A stretch of 64,000 bases of DNA from DATATV01 sp036268615 (GTDB lineage: Bacteria > Actinomycetota > Actinomycetes > Mycobacteriales > Pseudonocardiaceae). The position numbers and the translations under genes were made by a program. Every line of letters begins with the position of its first letter. The first letter of the stretch is position 1. Shown in pieces: positions 42,709-50,784 of this stretch. The notes beneath the pieces were generated by a model. The model saw only the letters and a program-made list of their open reading frames with translations, ran no database searches and was not told where the DNA came from. Where the stretch lies: NCBI GenBank assembly GCA_036268615.1, contig DATATV010000051.1:48244-112243 (forward strand), given 5' to 3'.

Positions 42709-45273
42709 GTGGCCGCGCCCAACCTCACCCGTGAGCAGGCTGAACAGCGTGCCGCTCTGCTCGAGGTGCAGTCCTACTCGATCGAGCTGGACCTGACCGA
42801 CGGCCTGGGACAGCCGGGGGAGCAGACATTCCGCTCGAACACGACCGTCCGTTTCACCAGCCGCAAGGCCGGCGAGTCCAGTTGGGTCGACCTGGTCGCC
42901 GCGCAGGTGCTGCGGGCCGAGCTCAACGGTGTCGCCCTGGATCTGTCCGGCTATCGCGAGGATGACGGCATCACCCTGCCCGACCTCGCCGAGAGCAACG
43001 AACTGGTGATCGAGGCCGACTGCCGGTTCATGAACACCGGCGAGGGCCTGCACCGCTTCGTCGACCCGGTCGACAAGGCCGTGTACCTGTACTCGCAGTT
43101 CGAGACGGCCGACGCGAAGCGGATGTTCGCCTGCTTCGACCAGCCCGACCTCAAGGCGATCTACGACCTGACCGTGCTCGCACCGGGCAACTGGAAGGTC
43201 ATCTCCAACGGCGCCACCGAGTCGGTCGAGCCCGGCGAGCACGACTCCGCCCGGCACCGCTTCGCCACCACCGCAATGCTGTCCACCTACCTGATCGCGC
43301 TGGTCGCCGGCCCGTACGCGGAGTGGCGAGACGAGTTCAGCGACGAGAACGGCACCATCCCGCTGGGCATCTACTGCCGCTCCTCGCTGGCCGAGCACAT
43401 GGACGCCGAGCGGCTGTTCGCCCAGACCAAGCAGGGTTTCGGCTACTACCACAAGGCTTTCGGGGTCCGGTACCCGTTCGGCAAGTACGACCAGTGCTTC
43501 GTGCCGGAGTTCAACGCGGGTGCGATGGAGAACGCAGGCTGCGTGACCTTCCTTGAGGACTACGTCTTCCGCAGCAGGGTCACCCGCTACCTCTACGAGC
43601 GCCGCTGCGAGACGATCCTGCACGAGATGGCGCACATGTGGTTCGGTGACCTGGTCACCATGCGCTGGTGGGACGACCTGTGGCTGAACGAGTCGTTCGC
43701 GACCTTCGCCAGCGTGCTGGCCCAGGCCGAGGCGACCGAGTACAAGGCCGCCTGGACGACCTTCGCCAACATCGAGAAGTCCTGGGCCTACCGGCAGGAC
43801 CAGCTGCCCTCGACCCACCCGGTGGCCGCCGACATCCCCGACCTGCAGGCGGTCGAGGTCAACTTCGACGGCATCACCTACGCCAAGGGCGCCAGCGTGC
43901 TCAAGCAGCTGGCCGCCTACGTCGGCATCGACAACTTCCTGGCCGGACTGCGGGTCTACTTCGGCAAGCACGCCTGGAGCAACGCCACCCTGGCCGACCT
44001 GCTGACCGCGCTGGAGGAGGCGTCCGGCCGGGACCTGTCCGGTTGGGGCGCACAGTGGTTGCAGACCACCGGCCTCAACCTGATCCGGCCGAAGTTCACC
44101 GTCGACGCCGAGGGCCGGTTCACCGAGTTCGCGATCCTGCAGGGGCCGGCCCGGCCGGGTGCCGGTGAGCTGCGCACCCACCGGCTGGCGATCGGCTGCT
44201 ACGACGTGGACGAGCAGGGCAAGGTGGTCCGCACCCACCGGGTCGAGCTGGACGTGGAGGGCGAGCGCACCGAGGTGCCCCAGCTGATCGGCGTCCCGCG
44301 CGGCCGGCTGGTGCTGGTCAACGACGACGACCTGACCTACTGCACGATGCGGCTGGACAACGACTCGCTGGCCTTCCTGGTCGACCACATCGCCGAGATC
44401 GCCGAGCCGCTGCCGCGCACGCTGTGCTGGTCGGCGGCGTGGGAGATGACCCGCGAGGCCGAGCTCAAGGCGCGCGACTTCGTCACCCTGGTGCAGGGCG
44501 GCATCGACCGGGAGACCGAGGTCGGCGTGGTGCAGCGGCTGCTGTTGCAGGCGCAGACCGCGCTGTCCTCCTACGCCGACCCGGCGTGGGCACCGACCGG
44601 GTGGAAGTCCTACACCGCCCGGTTGCTGGAGCTGGCCCGGTCCGCCGAGGCCGGCTCCGACCACCAGCTCGTCTTCGTCAACGCGCTGACCGGCTGCGTG
44701 CTCGACCAGGAGACGGTCGCCGTGCTGCACGGCTGGCTGGACGGCTCGGCCCCGCTGGAGGGCCTGACCGTGGACACCGACCTGCGCTGGCGGCTGCTGC
44801 ACGCGCTGGTCGCGCACGGGGCCGCCAAGGAGGCCGAGATCGACGCGGAGGAGCTGCGCGACGCGACCTCGGCCGGCCACCGCCAGGCCGAGCGCTCCCG
44901 GGCGCTGCGGCCGGTGGCCGAGGCCAAGGCCGAGGCGTGGCGGCGGGCGGTGTTCGACGACGAGCTGCCCAACGCGGTGAACGAGGCGATCATCTCCGGC
45001 TTCGCCCACCCGGCGCAGAAGGCGATGCTCGGCGAGTACGTGCAGAAGTACTTCGCCGAGGTGGCCGGCGTGTGGGCGCGGCGGTCCAGCGAGCGGGCCC
45101 AGCCGACCGTGCTGGGGCTCTTCCCGGCCTGGGCGGTCGAACCGGGCACGGTCGAGGTGGCGGACGCCTGGCTGGCCGAAGCGGAGCGCCCGCCGGCTCT
45201 GCGCCGGCTGGTCTCCGAGGGCCGCGCGGGAATCGTTCGTGCGCTGGCTGCTCGGGAGTTCGACCCGTCGTAG
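42709..45273 (+). CDS. pepN: Aminopeptidase N (M1 family)
   Basis: An 854-residue zinc aminopeptidase. The substrate motif GAMENAG and the zinc site HEMAHMWFG with the third ligand in WLNESFATF are all intact. The C-terminal helical domain ends LVSEGRAGIVRALAAREFDPS. It removes N-terminal residues from peptides in the cytosol. GTG start after GAGGTGACCT. Corresponds to Rv2467. Ends at a perfect 18-bp terminator. Confidence 0.96.
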   Translation: MAAPNLTREQAEQRAALLEVQSYSIELDLTDGLGQPGEQTFRSNTTVRFTSRKAGESSWVDLVAAQVLRAELNGVALDLSGYREDDGITLPDLAESNELVIEADCRFMNTGEGLHRFVDPVDKAVYLYSQFETADAKRMFACFDQPDLKAIYDLTVLAPGNWKVISNGATESVEPGEHDSARHRFATTAMLSTYLIALVAGPYAEWRDEFSDENGTIPLGIYCRSSLAEHMDAERLFAQTKQGFGYYHKAFGVRYPFGKYDQCFVPEFNAGAMENAGCVTFLEDYVFRSRVTRYLYERRCETILHEMAHMWFGDLVTMRWWDDLWLNESFATFASVLAQAEATEYKAAWTTFANIEKSWAYRQDQLPSTHPVAADIPDLQAVEVNFDGITYAKGASVLKQLAAYVGIDNFLAGLRVYFGKHAWSNATLADLLTALEEASGRDLSGWGAQWLQTTGLNLIRPKFTVDAEGRFTEFAILQGPARPGAGELRTHRLAIGCYDVDEQGKVVRTHRVELDVEGERTEVPQLIGVPRGRLVLVNDDDLTYCTMRLDNDSLAFLVDHIAEIAEPLPRTLCWSAAWEMTREAELKARDFVTLVQGGIDRETEVGVVQRLLLQAQTALSSYADPAWAPTGWKSYTARLLELARSAEAGSDHQLVFVNALTGCVLDQETVAVLHGWLDGSAPLEGLTVDTDLRWRLLHALVAHGAAKEAEIDAEELRDATSAGHRQAERSRALRPVAEAKAEAWRRAVFDDELPNAVNEAIISGFAHPAQKAMLGEYVQKYFAEVAGVWARRSSERAQPTVLGLFPAWAVEPGTVEVADAWLAEAERPPALRRLVSEGRAGIVRALAAREFDPS

Positions 45274-45299
45274 CTACGGTCGGTAGGTATCGGTGCTGA

Positions 45300-45341
45300 C
45301 GTGAGGGGCGGGGTCCGTTCGTTCGGACCCCGCCCCTCACG
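45300..45341. terminator. Perfect 18-bp terminator after pepN
   Basis: CGTGAGGGGCGGGGTCCG (45300-45317) and CGGACCCCGCCCCTCACG (45324-45341) pair fully around TTCGTT, followed by TTT. Confidence 0.9.
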
Positions 45342-45418
45342 TTTCGTAATGATCCACAGATAACGGATCTTGCTCGATCGGGTCACACGGTGGGTTCATC
45401 ACGTTAGGCTCCCTGGTC

Positions 45419-46450
45419 GTGTCGAACGCGATCTCCGCTGTGGCGAGCCTGCTGTGGCCCCTGATCGTGCTGGTGGCTCTCGTGGTCTTTCGCAACCCGC
45501 TGACCAGGCTCATCCGGCAACGCGACTTCACCGTGAAGATCGCCGGCCAGGAGCTGTCCGTCAGTGACCTCAGCCAGCAGCAGATCGCGATGATCACCGA
45601 CCTGCAGAAGCAGGTGGCCGAGTTGGAGAAACAGGTCACCGGGCAGGCCGGTCCCGTCGCACCGCACGATCCGGCCCCCCAGGTGCCCGCCCAGCACGAC
45701 CCGGCGCAGTCGGGTAGGGCGAGCGCACCGGCACCCGACCAGCCCGTGTCCGCACCGCCCCGGCCCAGGCAGTCCGCGCCCGAACCGGTGCCCGCCGGCC
45801 GGCTCGCCCTGACCGGCAACGGTCTGGCGAGCCCGGTCAAGGCCGAGTTGGTGCCGAAGTCGTCGCCGATCCAGGGCACCGACACCGAGTTGGACATCGG
45901 CTCCGGACCGGCGCCGTGGGACCGCTGGGACCACCTGCCCGAGCCGCCGGCGAGCCCGGAGAGCGCGCAGCCGACCAAGCAACCGCCCGCGGTGAAGGCC
46001 GAGGAACCGGCCGAGCCCACGCCGACCGAGCCACCGCCCGCCGTGGCGCAGACGCCGTTCGTGATCCCCCGGCCCAAGCCCAGCGGGGTGCTCTGGGTGT
46101 CCGACCACCCCGAGGGAAACGCGGTGGAGATCGCCCGGCTGCGGTTCAACAACGTGCGGGTGGACGTGGCCCGCAGCACCGACGAGGCGCTGGAGCGGCT
46201 GGCCGCCCATCGCTACCAGCTGGTCGTGTCGGACATGGTCCGGGTGGAGCACGGACGATCGGTGCCCGACGCGGGCCAGCAGCTGGTCCGCTCGATGCGC
46301 TCGCTGGACCAGGAGACCCCGATCGCGATCTACGCCGACGAGGATTCCGTGGCCGCGCATGGAAAGGCCGCGCGGGCCGGCGGAGCCAACACCATCACCT
46401 CGTCGTCCTACGAGCTGTCCCGCGAGTTGTCCGCGCTGGGTCTGGTGTGA
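45419..46450 (+). CDS. Membrane-anchored receiver-like protein
   Basis: 343 residues in four parts. An N-terminal membrane helix is at residues 8-24 (ASLLWPLIVLVALVVF). A short coiled coil follows near 50-75 (LSQQQIAMITDLQKQVAELE). A Pro/Ala/Gln-rich linker covers about 76-215. The C-terminal domain resembles response-regulator receivers (GVLWVSDHPEGNAVEIARLR; QLVVSDMVRVE with the candidate phospho-acceptor Asp; TPIAIYADED). Receivers normally carry an acidic pair after the first strand; here it is SDHPEGN, so the Mg site may be altered. No kinase gene is near. A TAGGCT -10 ends eight bases before the GTG, suggesting a leaderless mRNA. Confidence 0.75.
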   Translation: MSNAISAVASLLWPLIVLVALVVFRNPLTRLIRQRDFTVKIAGQELSVSDLSQQQIAMITDLQKQVAELEKQVTGQAGPVAPHDPAPQVPAQHDPAQSGRASAPAPDQPVSAPPRPRQSAPEPVPAGRLALTGNGLASPVKAELVPKSSPIQGTDTELDIGSGPAPWDRWDHLPEPPASPESAQPTKQPPAVKAEEPAEPTPTEPPPAVAQTPFVIPRPKPSGVLWVSDHPEGNAVEIARLRFNNVRVDVARSTDEALERLAAHRYQLVVSDMVRVEHGRSVPDAGQQLVRSMRSLDQETPIAIYADEDSVAAHGKAARAGGANTITSSSYELSRELSALGLV

Positions 46451-46453
46451 TCC

Positions 46454-46474
46454 GCCGGCCGGCACGCGGCCGGC
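46454..46474. terminator. Hairpin between the receiver-like gene and the DUF5130 gene
   Basis: GCCGGCCG (46454-46461) pairs with CGGCCGGC (46467-46474) around GCACG, between two convergent stops. Confidence 0.55.
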
Positions 46475-46493
46475 CGAGCTGAGTGCTGCTGGG

Positions 46494-47075
46494 TCAGTGG
46501 TGTCCGGCGGGTGAGCTGATCTGCTCCGGGTCGGCGCCGGCCTGGTCGGTGAGCATCCGCAGGCCACTGATGAGCCCGCCGATCAGGTCACCCTCCTTGA
46601 AGGAGGCGACCATGCCCATCACCGCGAGCTTGCACGCCCGGTCGGCCAGCCGCCGGTACGCCTCCTCGCCGGTGACGATCTCGACGACCTTCTGGCCGGG
46701 CGACACGGCGACCAGCACCGAGTGGCTCGCGGTCTCGCCGATCGAGGCGTGCAACCGCTCCGCGCTCGACCGGGTGTCCTGACCGAGGTCACCCAGGTAG
46801 ACGCTGAAGTCCAGGCCGGTGCTGCGGGTCGCCAGGGTGAGCGCCTCGTCCAGCCGGGCGAGCTGCACCGTGGTGAACGGGACCGTCGGCGCGGCGGGCT
46901 TGACCACCCGGGCGATCGAGTGCCGTCCGCTCGGGGTGATCACCTCGCCCACCGGCAGTCCGGCCGCCCCGTCCCGGCCGTTGAGGCTGGTCGAGGAGGC
47001 ATGCGCCACCGAGGTGGATACGGCTGCTGTCACGGGCTGGGTTTCCGCCGTCTTCGTGCTGTCACCAGTTGCCAC
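46494..47075 (-). CDS. DUF5130 (TPM-like) protein
   Basis: 193 residues. The first 60 are variable. A domain follows with PFTTVQLARLDEALTLA, LDFSVYLGDLGQDTRSSAER, HSVLVAVSPGQKVVEIVTGE and RACKLAVMGMVASFKEGDL, the TPM-like fold of DUF5130. Corresponds to M. tuberculosis Rv2468c by position. Mycobacterial relatives sit next to small cytochrome oxidase-associated genes; a respiratory supercomplex role is possible. The GTG at 47075 follows GGAGG by five bases. It overlaps the upstream small membrane gene by 14 bp. Confidence 0.83.
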   Translation of the reverse strand: MATGDSTKTAETQPVTAAVSTSVAHASSTSLNGRDGAAGLPVGEVITPSGRHSIARVVKPAAPTVPFTTVQLARLDEALTLATRSTGLDFSVYLGDLGQDTRSSAERLHASIGETASHSVLVAVSPGQKVVEIVTGEEAYRRLADRACKLAVMGMVASFKEGDLIGGLISGLRMLTDQAGADPEQISSPAGHH

Positions 47076-47325
47076 GAGCACCTCCGCGAGCGGTCTTGAC
47101 CGAAGGGTCAGCCGGCACGGAACCGGAGTGCGCCCCTGCGGCATGACCGTGCGAGCCGGCGCCTGCCGGGTTCGCGGTCCACCACACCGGGTCGTAGCTC
47201 CACTCCTGCCCCGGCCGATACCTCGGTCCACGGGCGAACTTCGGCCACAACGTGAGCAGTGCGATCACGCCGTAGATACCGGCGGGAATGCACACGTACA
47301 CGAGGACGGTCTGCACGACGGTCAC
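47062..47325 (-). CDS. Small membrane protein, probable aa3 oxidase subunit CtaJ-like
   Basis: 87 residues from the GTG at 47325. One helix (VLVYVCIPAGIYGVIALLTL) is followed by PRYRPGQEWSYDPVWWTANP and a His-containing Gly/Ala tail (GSHGHAAGAH). The W-x-x-x-P-x-x-W pattern followed by a His-rich tail resembles CtaJ, an accessory subunit of actinobacterial aa3 cytochrome c oxidase. A TACCGT -10-like element ends seven bases before this GTG, suggesting a leaderless mRNA; a longer GTG start at 47361 is in frame. Coupled to the DUF5130 gene. Confidence 0.6.
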   Translation of the reverse strand: MTVVQTVLVYVCIPAGIYGVIALLTLWPKFARGPRYRPGQEWSYDPVWWTANPAGAGSHGHAAGAHSGSVPADPSVKTARGGARGNW

Positions 47326-47690
47326 GCGCAGTACGGTAGCCGATCGCTTCCCGGCCGACACATCGGCTCGGCATTTGCGACGCCGGCCGACAGCTCGCGG
47401 ACAACGGCCTGGCCAGCGTCAACCAACCGAACCCGGCCAAATCACCCACCACAAGGGACACTGCGCCGGTACGGAACACTCTCGGCGTGACCGGGCGCAC
47501 ACCTGAAGATCAGCGCCGGAAATCCGGCACTTTTGTGGCTCGTGGTGATCACTCGAATACGAAGGGTCACAATTGTAGTTGACCGCAGCGCGTTGCGACG
47601 GACAGCGGGTCGTTTGTCACTCAGGGAGACCAACGACTAGGCCGAACGCACCACGCCCAGACGGCGGCACCCGGCGGACATTTTGGCGGC
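47326..47690. other. Intergenic region upstream of the GTRVT gene
   Basis: About 365 bases without a supported gene. It contains GGTCA-N10-TGACC (47565-47584) with CAATTG in the spacer, which could be a regulator site. Confidence 0.5.
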
Positions 47691-47719
47691 TTGTCTGAGG
47701 GCTGAATTGCTCGTAGCTT
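47691..47719 (+). promoter_or_regulatory. Candidate promoter of the GTRVT-repeat gene
   Basis: TTGTCT (47691-47696), a 17-base spacer and TAGCTT (47714-47719) give a start near 47726 and a leader of about 66 bases. Confidence 0.45.
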
Positions 47720-47791
47720 TTCACCTGTACGGCTCTTGCGAAGAAGACGCCCCATCATTTCCCCCGGTCGCGCCAACCAGGAGGACACGCC

Positions 47792-48334
47792 ATGTACACG
47801 GCCTACACCCCCAGTCGAGTGGTTTTCAGCGCACTTTCGGGTGCAGTGGATGTTGCAGACCGTAGTGGGACGCGGGTTACTGCATTCAGCGGAACGCGGG
47901 TCACCGCCCTGGGCACCCGGGTGACGCGGGACGGCACCAGGGTCACCGTGCAGACCGGTACGAGGGTCACCAACGATGGCACCCGGGTGACCCGTCGGGG
48001 CACCCGAGTGACGGCCTCGGGCACCCGGGTCACCCGAGAGGACGGCACCCGCGTCACCGCGCTGGGCACCCGGGTCACCCGAGAGGACGGCACCCGGGTC
48101 ACCGCCGGTACCCGAGTCACGCGCGAGGGCACCCGGGTCACCCGGGAGGGAACCAGGGTCACCGCCGGCACGCGGGTCACCCGCGAAGGCACCCGCGTCA
48201 CCCGGGAAGGCACCAGGGTCACCGCTGGCACGCGCGTCACGCGAGAGGGCACCAGGGTCACCCGAGAAGGCACCAGGGTCACCGCCCTCGGTACCCGCGT
48301 CACCCGCCGAGGCACCCGCGTCACCGCGTCCTGA
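47792..48334 (+). CDS. GTRVT-repeat protein, unknown
   Basis: 180 residues: a 25-residue leader (MYTAYTPSRVVFSALSG...) and then 22 copies of the pentapeptide GTRVT joined by one to three variable residues (AL, RD, ND, RE, RED, AS, A). Residues near the C-terminal half form a 20-residue super-repeat (GTRVTA, GTRVTRE, GTRVTRE). The ATG follows AGGAGG by eight bases, a near-ideal ribosome site, which decides the strand. No signal peptide or membrane helix is clear. Alternating small and beta-branched residues suggest stacked beta strands (solenoid or amyloid-like). I know no characterised family. It is divergent from the CtaJ-like gene and convergent with the HNH gene. Confidence 0.78.
   Translation: MYTAYTPSRVVFSALSGAVDVADRSGTRVTAFSGTRVTALGTRVTRDGTRVTVQTGTRVTNDGTRVTRRGTRVTASGTRVTREDGTRVTALGTRVTREDGTRVTAGTRVTREGTRVTREGTRVTAGTRVTREGTRVTREGTRVTAGTRVTREGTRVTREGTRVTALGTRVTRRGTRVTAS
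47867..48331 (+). repeat. Coding tandem repeat, 22 units of 18-24 bp
   Basis: The core codons are ggc acc cgg gtc acc with small synonymous changes. The first unit (ggg acg cgg gtt act) is the most diverged. Between about 48100 and 48280 a 60-bp higher-order unit is repeated three times. No spacers of the CRISPR type. Confidence 0.9.
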
Positions 48335-48427
48335 CCGCCCGAGTTCCTGACCGCCCGAGCCGGACAGCAAAGCCAGGCAGCGGCCGAGCCCCGGTTGCGG
48401 ACCTAACAGGGCAGGCAGCAGGTCAGG

Positions 48428-49156
48428 TCAGGCAGCGGGCTCGCCGAGATAGGGCAGCCACTGGGGATCGGCCTCGGTGACGCCGGCCAGCAGCCGCCAG
48501 TTCGGCCCGCGCGGCGCGCTCGGTGCGGTCCGCAGTCGCCAGCCCAACTCCGAGAGCAGCCGGTCGGCCTTGCGGTGGTTGCACTTCGCGCACGAGGCGA
48601 CGCAGTTCTGCCAGCTGTGCGCGCCACCCCTGCTGCGCGGCACGACATGGTCGATGGTGTCCGCCCGCGAACCGCAGTACGCGCACCGGTAGCGGTCCCG
48701 ATACATCAGGCCCGCCCTGGTCAGCGGCACTCTGGCCCGGTAGGGCACCCGCACGTACGTGCTCAGCTTGATCACCGAGGGCACCTCGACGGTCAACGTG
48801 GACGAGTGCAGCACCAGCCCGGCCGGATGGCCGTGCACGACCTCGGCCTTGCCACACACCACCAAGACCACCGCCCTGCGCAGTGGCAGGGCGATGAGCG
48901 GCTCGAATGTGGCATTGAGCAGCAGCACTCGATGCCGACCCCACGATGGTGGTCGGACGACAGATGCTGGTCCGGCGGCGATTTCGGTGCCGATGTCGAC
49001 ACCGGGAGGCTCTCCCGACAGCGAAACAGAGGCCAACCCTTGGGCTGGCTGTCGATACGCGCCTATCCCCGGCGCCTGCCCCGTGGCAGCGCCTATCGGG
49101 ATCGGTTGTCGGTCGGGCACGCGACCACCTCCACCGGTGCTGCCATAGTCGACCAC
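48428..49156 (-). CDS. HNH endonuclease (Rv2469c-like)
   Basis: 242 residues. The C-terminal nuclease core has zinc cysteines and the HNH signature: CAYCGSRADTIDHVVPRSRG with the catalytic His in DHVV, then NCVASCAKCNHRKAD. A middle region, RVLLLNATFEPLIALPLRRA, is typical of this actinobacterial subfamily. The N-terminal 70 residues are not conserved. GTG start with GGGGG upstream. The cellular role of this widespread housekeeping-like HNH protein is unknown. Confidence 0.9.
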   Translation of the reverse strand: MVDYGSTGGGGRVPDRQPIPIGAATGQAPGIGAYRQPAQGLASVSLSGEPPGVDIGTEIAAGPASVVRPPSWGRHRVLLLNATFEPLIALPLRRAVVLVVCGKAEVVHGHPAGLVLHSSTLTVEVPSVIKLSTYVRVPYRARVPLTRAGLMYRDRYRCAYCGSRADTIDHVVPRSRGGAHSWQNCVASCAKCNHRKADRLLSELGWRLRTAPSAPRGPNWRLLAGVTEADPQWLPYLGEPAA

Positions 49157-49284
49157 AGATCACCCCCGAAAAGCACGTCATTGGGGTGACGTGTCACACA
49201 GCGGGCCGGGAACGGGTGGTGAACAGGGGGCTGAACTGCGCTTTCGCGGCGAACCGGGTGCAGGTCGACACGATCGGGCGACCT

Positions 49285-50250
49285 ATGGTCGGCGCCGTGA
49301 TTGGCGACCTACTGACCAACCCGCCCGCCTGTGCCAGCGACGCCGGGAGCTGGTGCTACGAGGTCTATCAGACCACCAAGGTCAGCTGGCTGGCCGAATC
49401 GGCCAACTGGCTCGTGGCCAAACCGCTGAAGATCATCATCATTCTGGTCTTCGCGCTGGTCGCACGCTTCCTGGCCCAGCGGCTGATCGACCGGATGACC
49501 CGCGACCGGGGCAAGGCGCCCTCGATCCTGCGACCGCTGCGCGAGCGCTCGCCCAGCACGCTGGGCCCGCTGATGTCCGAGAGACGCTCGCAGAGAGCCA
49601 AGACGATCGGCTCGGTGCTCAAGTCGATCGTCGCGCTGTGCATCTGGGGTATCGCGTGCATCTGGATCCTCGGTGAATTCGGTTTCAACCTCACCCCGAT
49701 CATCGCCTCGGCCGGCGTCGTCGGCGTCGCGGTCGGCTTCGGGGCGCAGAATCTGGTCAAGGACTTCCTGTCCGGGATCTTCATGCTGCTGGAGGACCAG
49801 TACGGCGTCGGCGACGTGATCGACGTCGGCTCGACCAGCGGCACCGTCGAGGCGGTCGGCCTGCGGGTGACGACGTTGCGGGACTCCTCGGGCACCGTCT
49901 GGTATGTGCGCAACGGCGGCATCAGCAAGGTGGGCAACTCCAGCCAGGGCTTCGCGGTCGCCGTGGTGGACGTGCCGCTGAACTACGTCTCCGACATCGA
50001 CCGCGCGCTGGAAGTGCTGGAACGGTCGGCCAACCGGGCCACCTCGGTCGAACCGCTCTCGGAGTACGTGATCGAGGAGCCCAAGGTGCTGGGCGTGCAG
50101 TCGCTGAGCAGCGAGGGCGCGATCCTCCGGGTGACGGTCAAGGTGCGGCCGGCCAAACAGTGGGCCACCCAACGGGAGTTGCGCCGCGAGATGATGGCCG
50201 CGTTCGTCGCCGAGGGCCTGGAAGTGCCCCAGACGACCAACGGCAGCTGA
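49285..50250 (+). CDS. Small-conductance mechanosensitive channel (MscS family)
   Basis: About 321 residues. Two to three helices (PLKIIIILVFALVARFLAQR; LKSIVALCIWGIACIWILGE) precede the pore helix and beta domain motif AGVVGVAVGFGAQNLVKDF, then IDVGSTSGTVEAVGLRVTTLRD. Releases solutes on osmotic downshock. ATG 49285 is used; GTG 49297 sits seven bases after TATGGT and may be a leaderless start. The stop is one base from the glbO ATG, so the two are co-transcribed. Confidence 0.9.
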   Translation: MVGAVIGDLLTNPPACASDAGSWCYEVYQTTKVSWLAESANWLVAKPLKIIIILVFALVARFLAQRLIDRMTRDRGKAPSILRPLRERSPSTLGPLMSERRSQRAKTIGSVLKSIVALCIWGIACIWILGEFGFNLTPIIASAGVVGVAVGFGAQNLVKDFLSGIFMLLEDQYGVGDVIDVGSTSGTVEAVGLRVTTLRDSSGTVWYVRNGGISKVGNSSQGFAVAVVDVPLNYVSDIDRALEVLERSANRATSVEPLSEYVIEEPKVLGVQSLSSEGAILRVTVKVRPAKQWATQRELRREMMAAFVAEGLEVPQTTNGS

Positions 50251-50251
50251 C

Positions 50252-50653
50252 ATGCGCGAAACTGACCGGGTGGCCACGCCGGAGAGTTTCTTTGACAGCG
50301 TCGGCGGCGAGCCGACCTTCCGCAAGATCGTGTCCAAGTTCTACGAACTGGTCGCGGACAACGACGTGCTCCTGCCGCTGTATCCCGAGGCCGACCTCGG
50401 TCCGGCCACCGAACGGCTGACCCTGTTCCTGATGCAGTACTGGGGCGGCCCGCACACCTACTCCGACCAGCGCGGACATCCCCGGCTGCGGATGCGGCAC
50501 GCGCCCTTCAAGATCGGGCCGATCGAACGGGACGCGTGGCTGGCCTGCATGCGCATCGCGGTGGACGAGGCGGATGTGCCCGAGCCCTACCGGACCCAGC
50601 TCTGGCAGTACCTGGAGATGGCCGCGCAGAGCATGATGAACGCCTGGCTGTAA
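50252..50653 (+). CDS. glbO: Group II truncated haemoglobin (HbO)
   Basis: 133 residues of the 2-on-2 globin fold. TRFRKIVSKFYELV-type helix B with Tyr (FYELVADND), LFLMQYWGGPHTYSD, the proximal His in LRMRHAPFKI and the group II Trp in RDAWLACMR are visible. Binds O2 very tightly and may protect respiration or handle peroxide. Starts one base after mscS. Corresponds to Rv2470. Confidence 0.95.
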   Translation: MRETDRVATPESFFDSVGGEPTFRKIVSKFYELVADNDVLLPLYPEADLGPATERLTLFLMQYWGGPHTYSDQRGHPRLRMRHAPFKIGPIERDAWLACMRIAVDEADVPEPYRTQLWQYLEMAAQSMMNAWL

Positions 50654-50784
50654 CCGGCCGACCGCACTGCGCGACCAGTCGCGCCATAACGGTCACCAGG
50701 GGATCTTGTGATCAGAAGCACCAACTGAAAATGATCTTGGTCAGTCACCCATCCGGGGACGGTCGGGTGGCAGGATGAATCCTC

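Noticed and set aside
42616..45009. Minus-strand 797-codon frame over pepN
   Set aside because: Antisense shadow of an intact M1 aminopeptidase.
47803..48324. Minus-strand 173-codon frame over the GTRVT repeat (VTRVPSR-type repeats)
   Set aside because: It is the mirror of a codon-periodic repeat, and the near-ideal ribosome site is on the plus strand.
47867..48331. Tandem repeats that could suggest a CRISPR array
   Set aside because: Units of 18-24 bp without unique spacers, in frame with codons, no cas genes.
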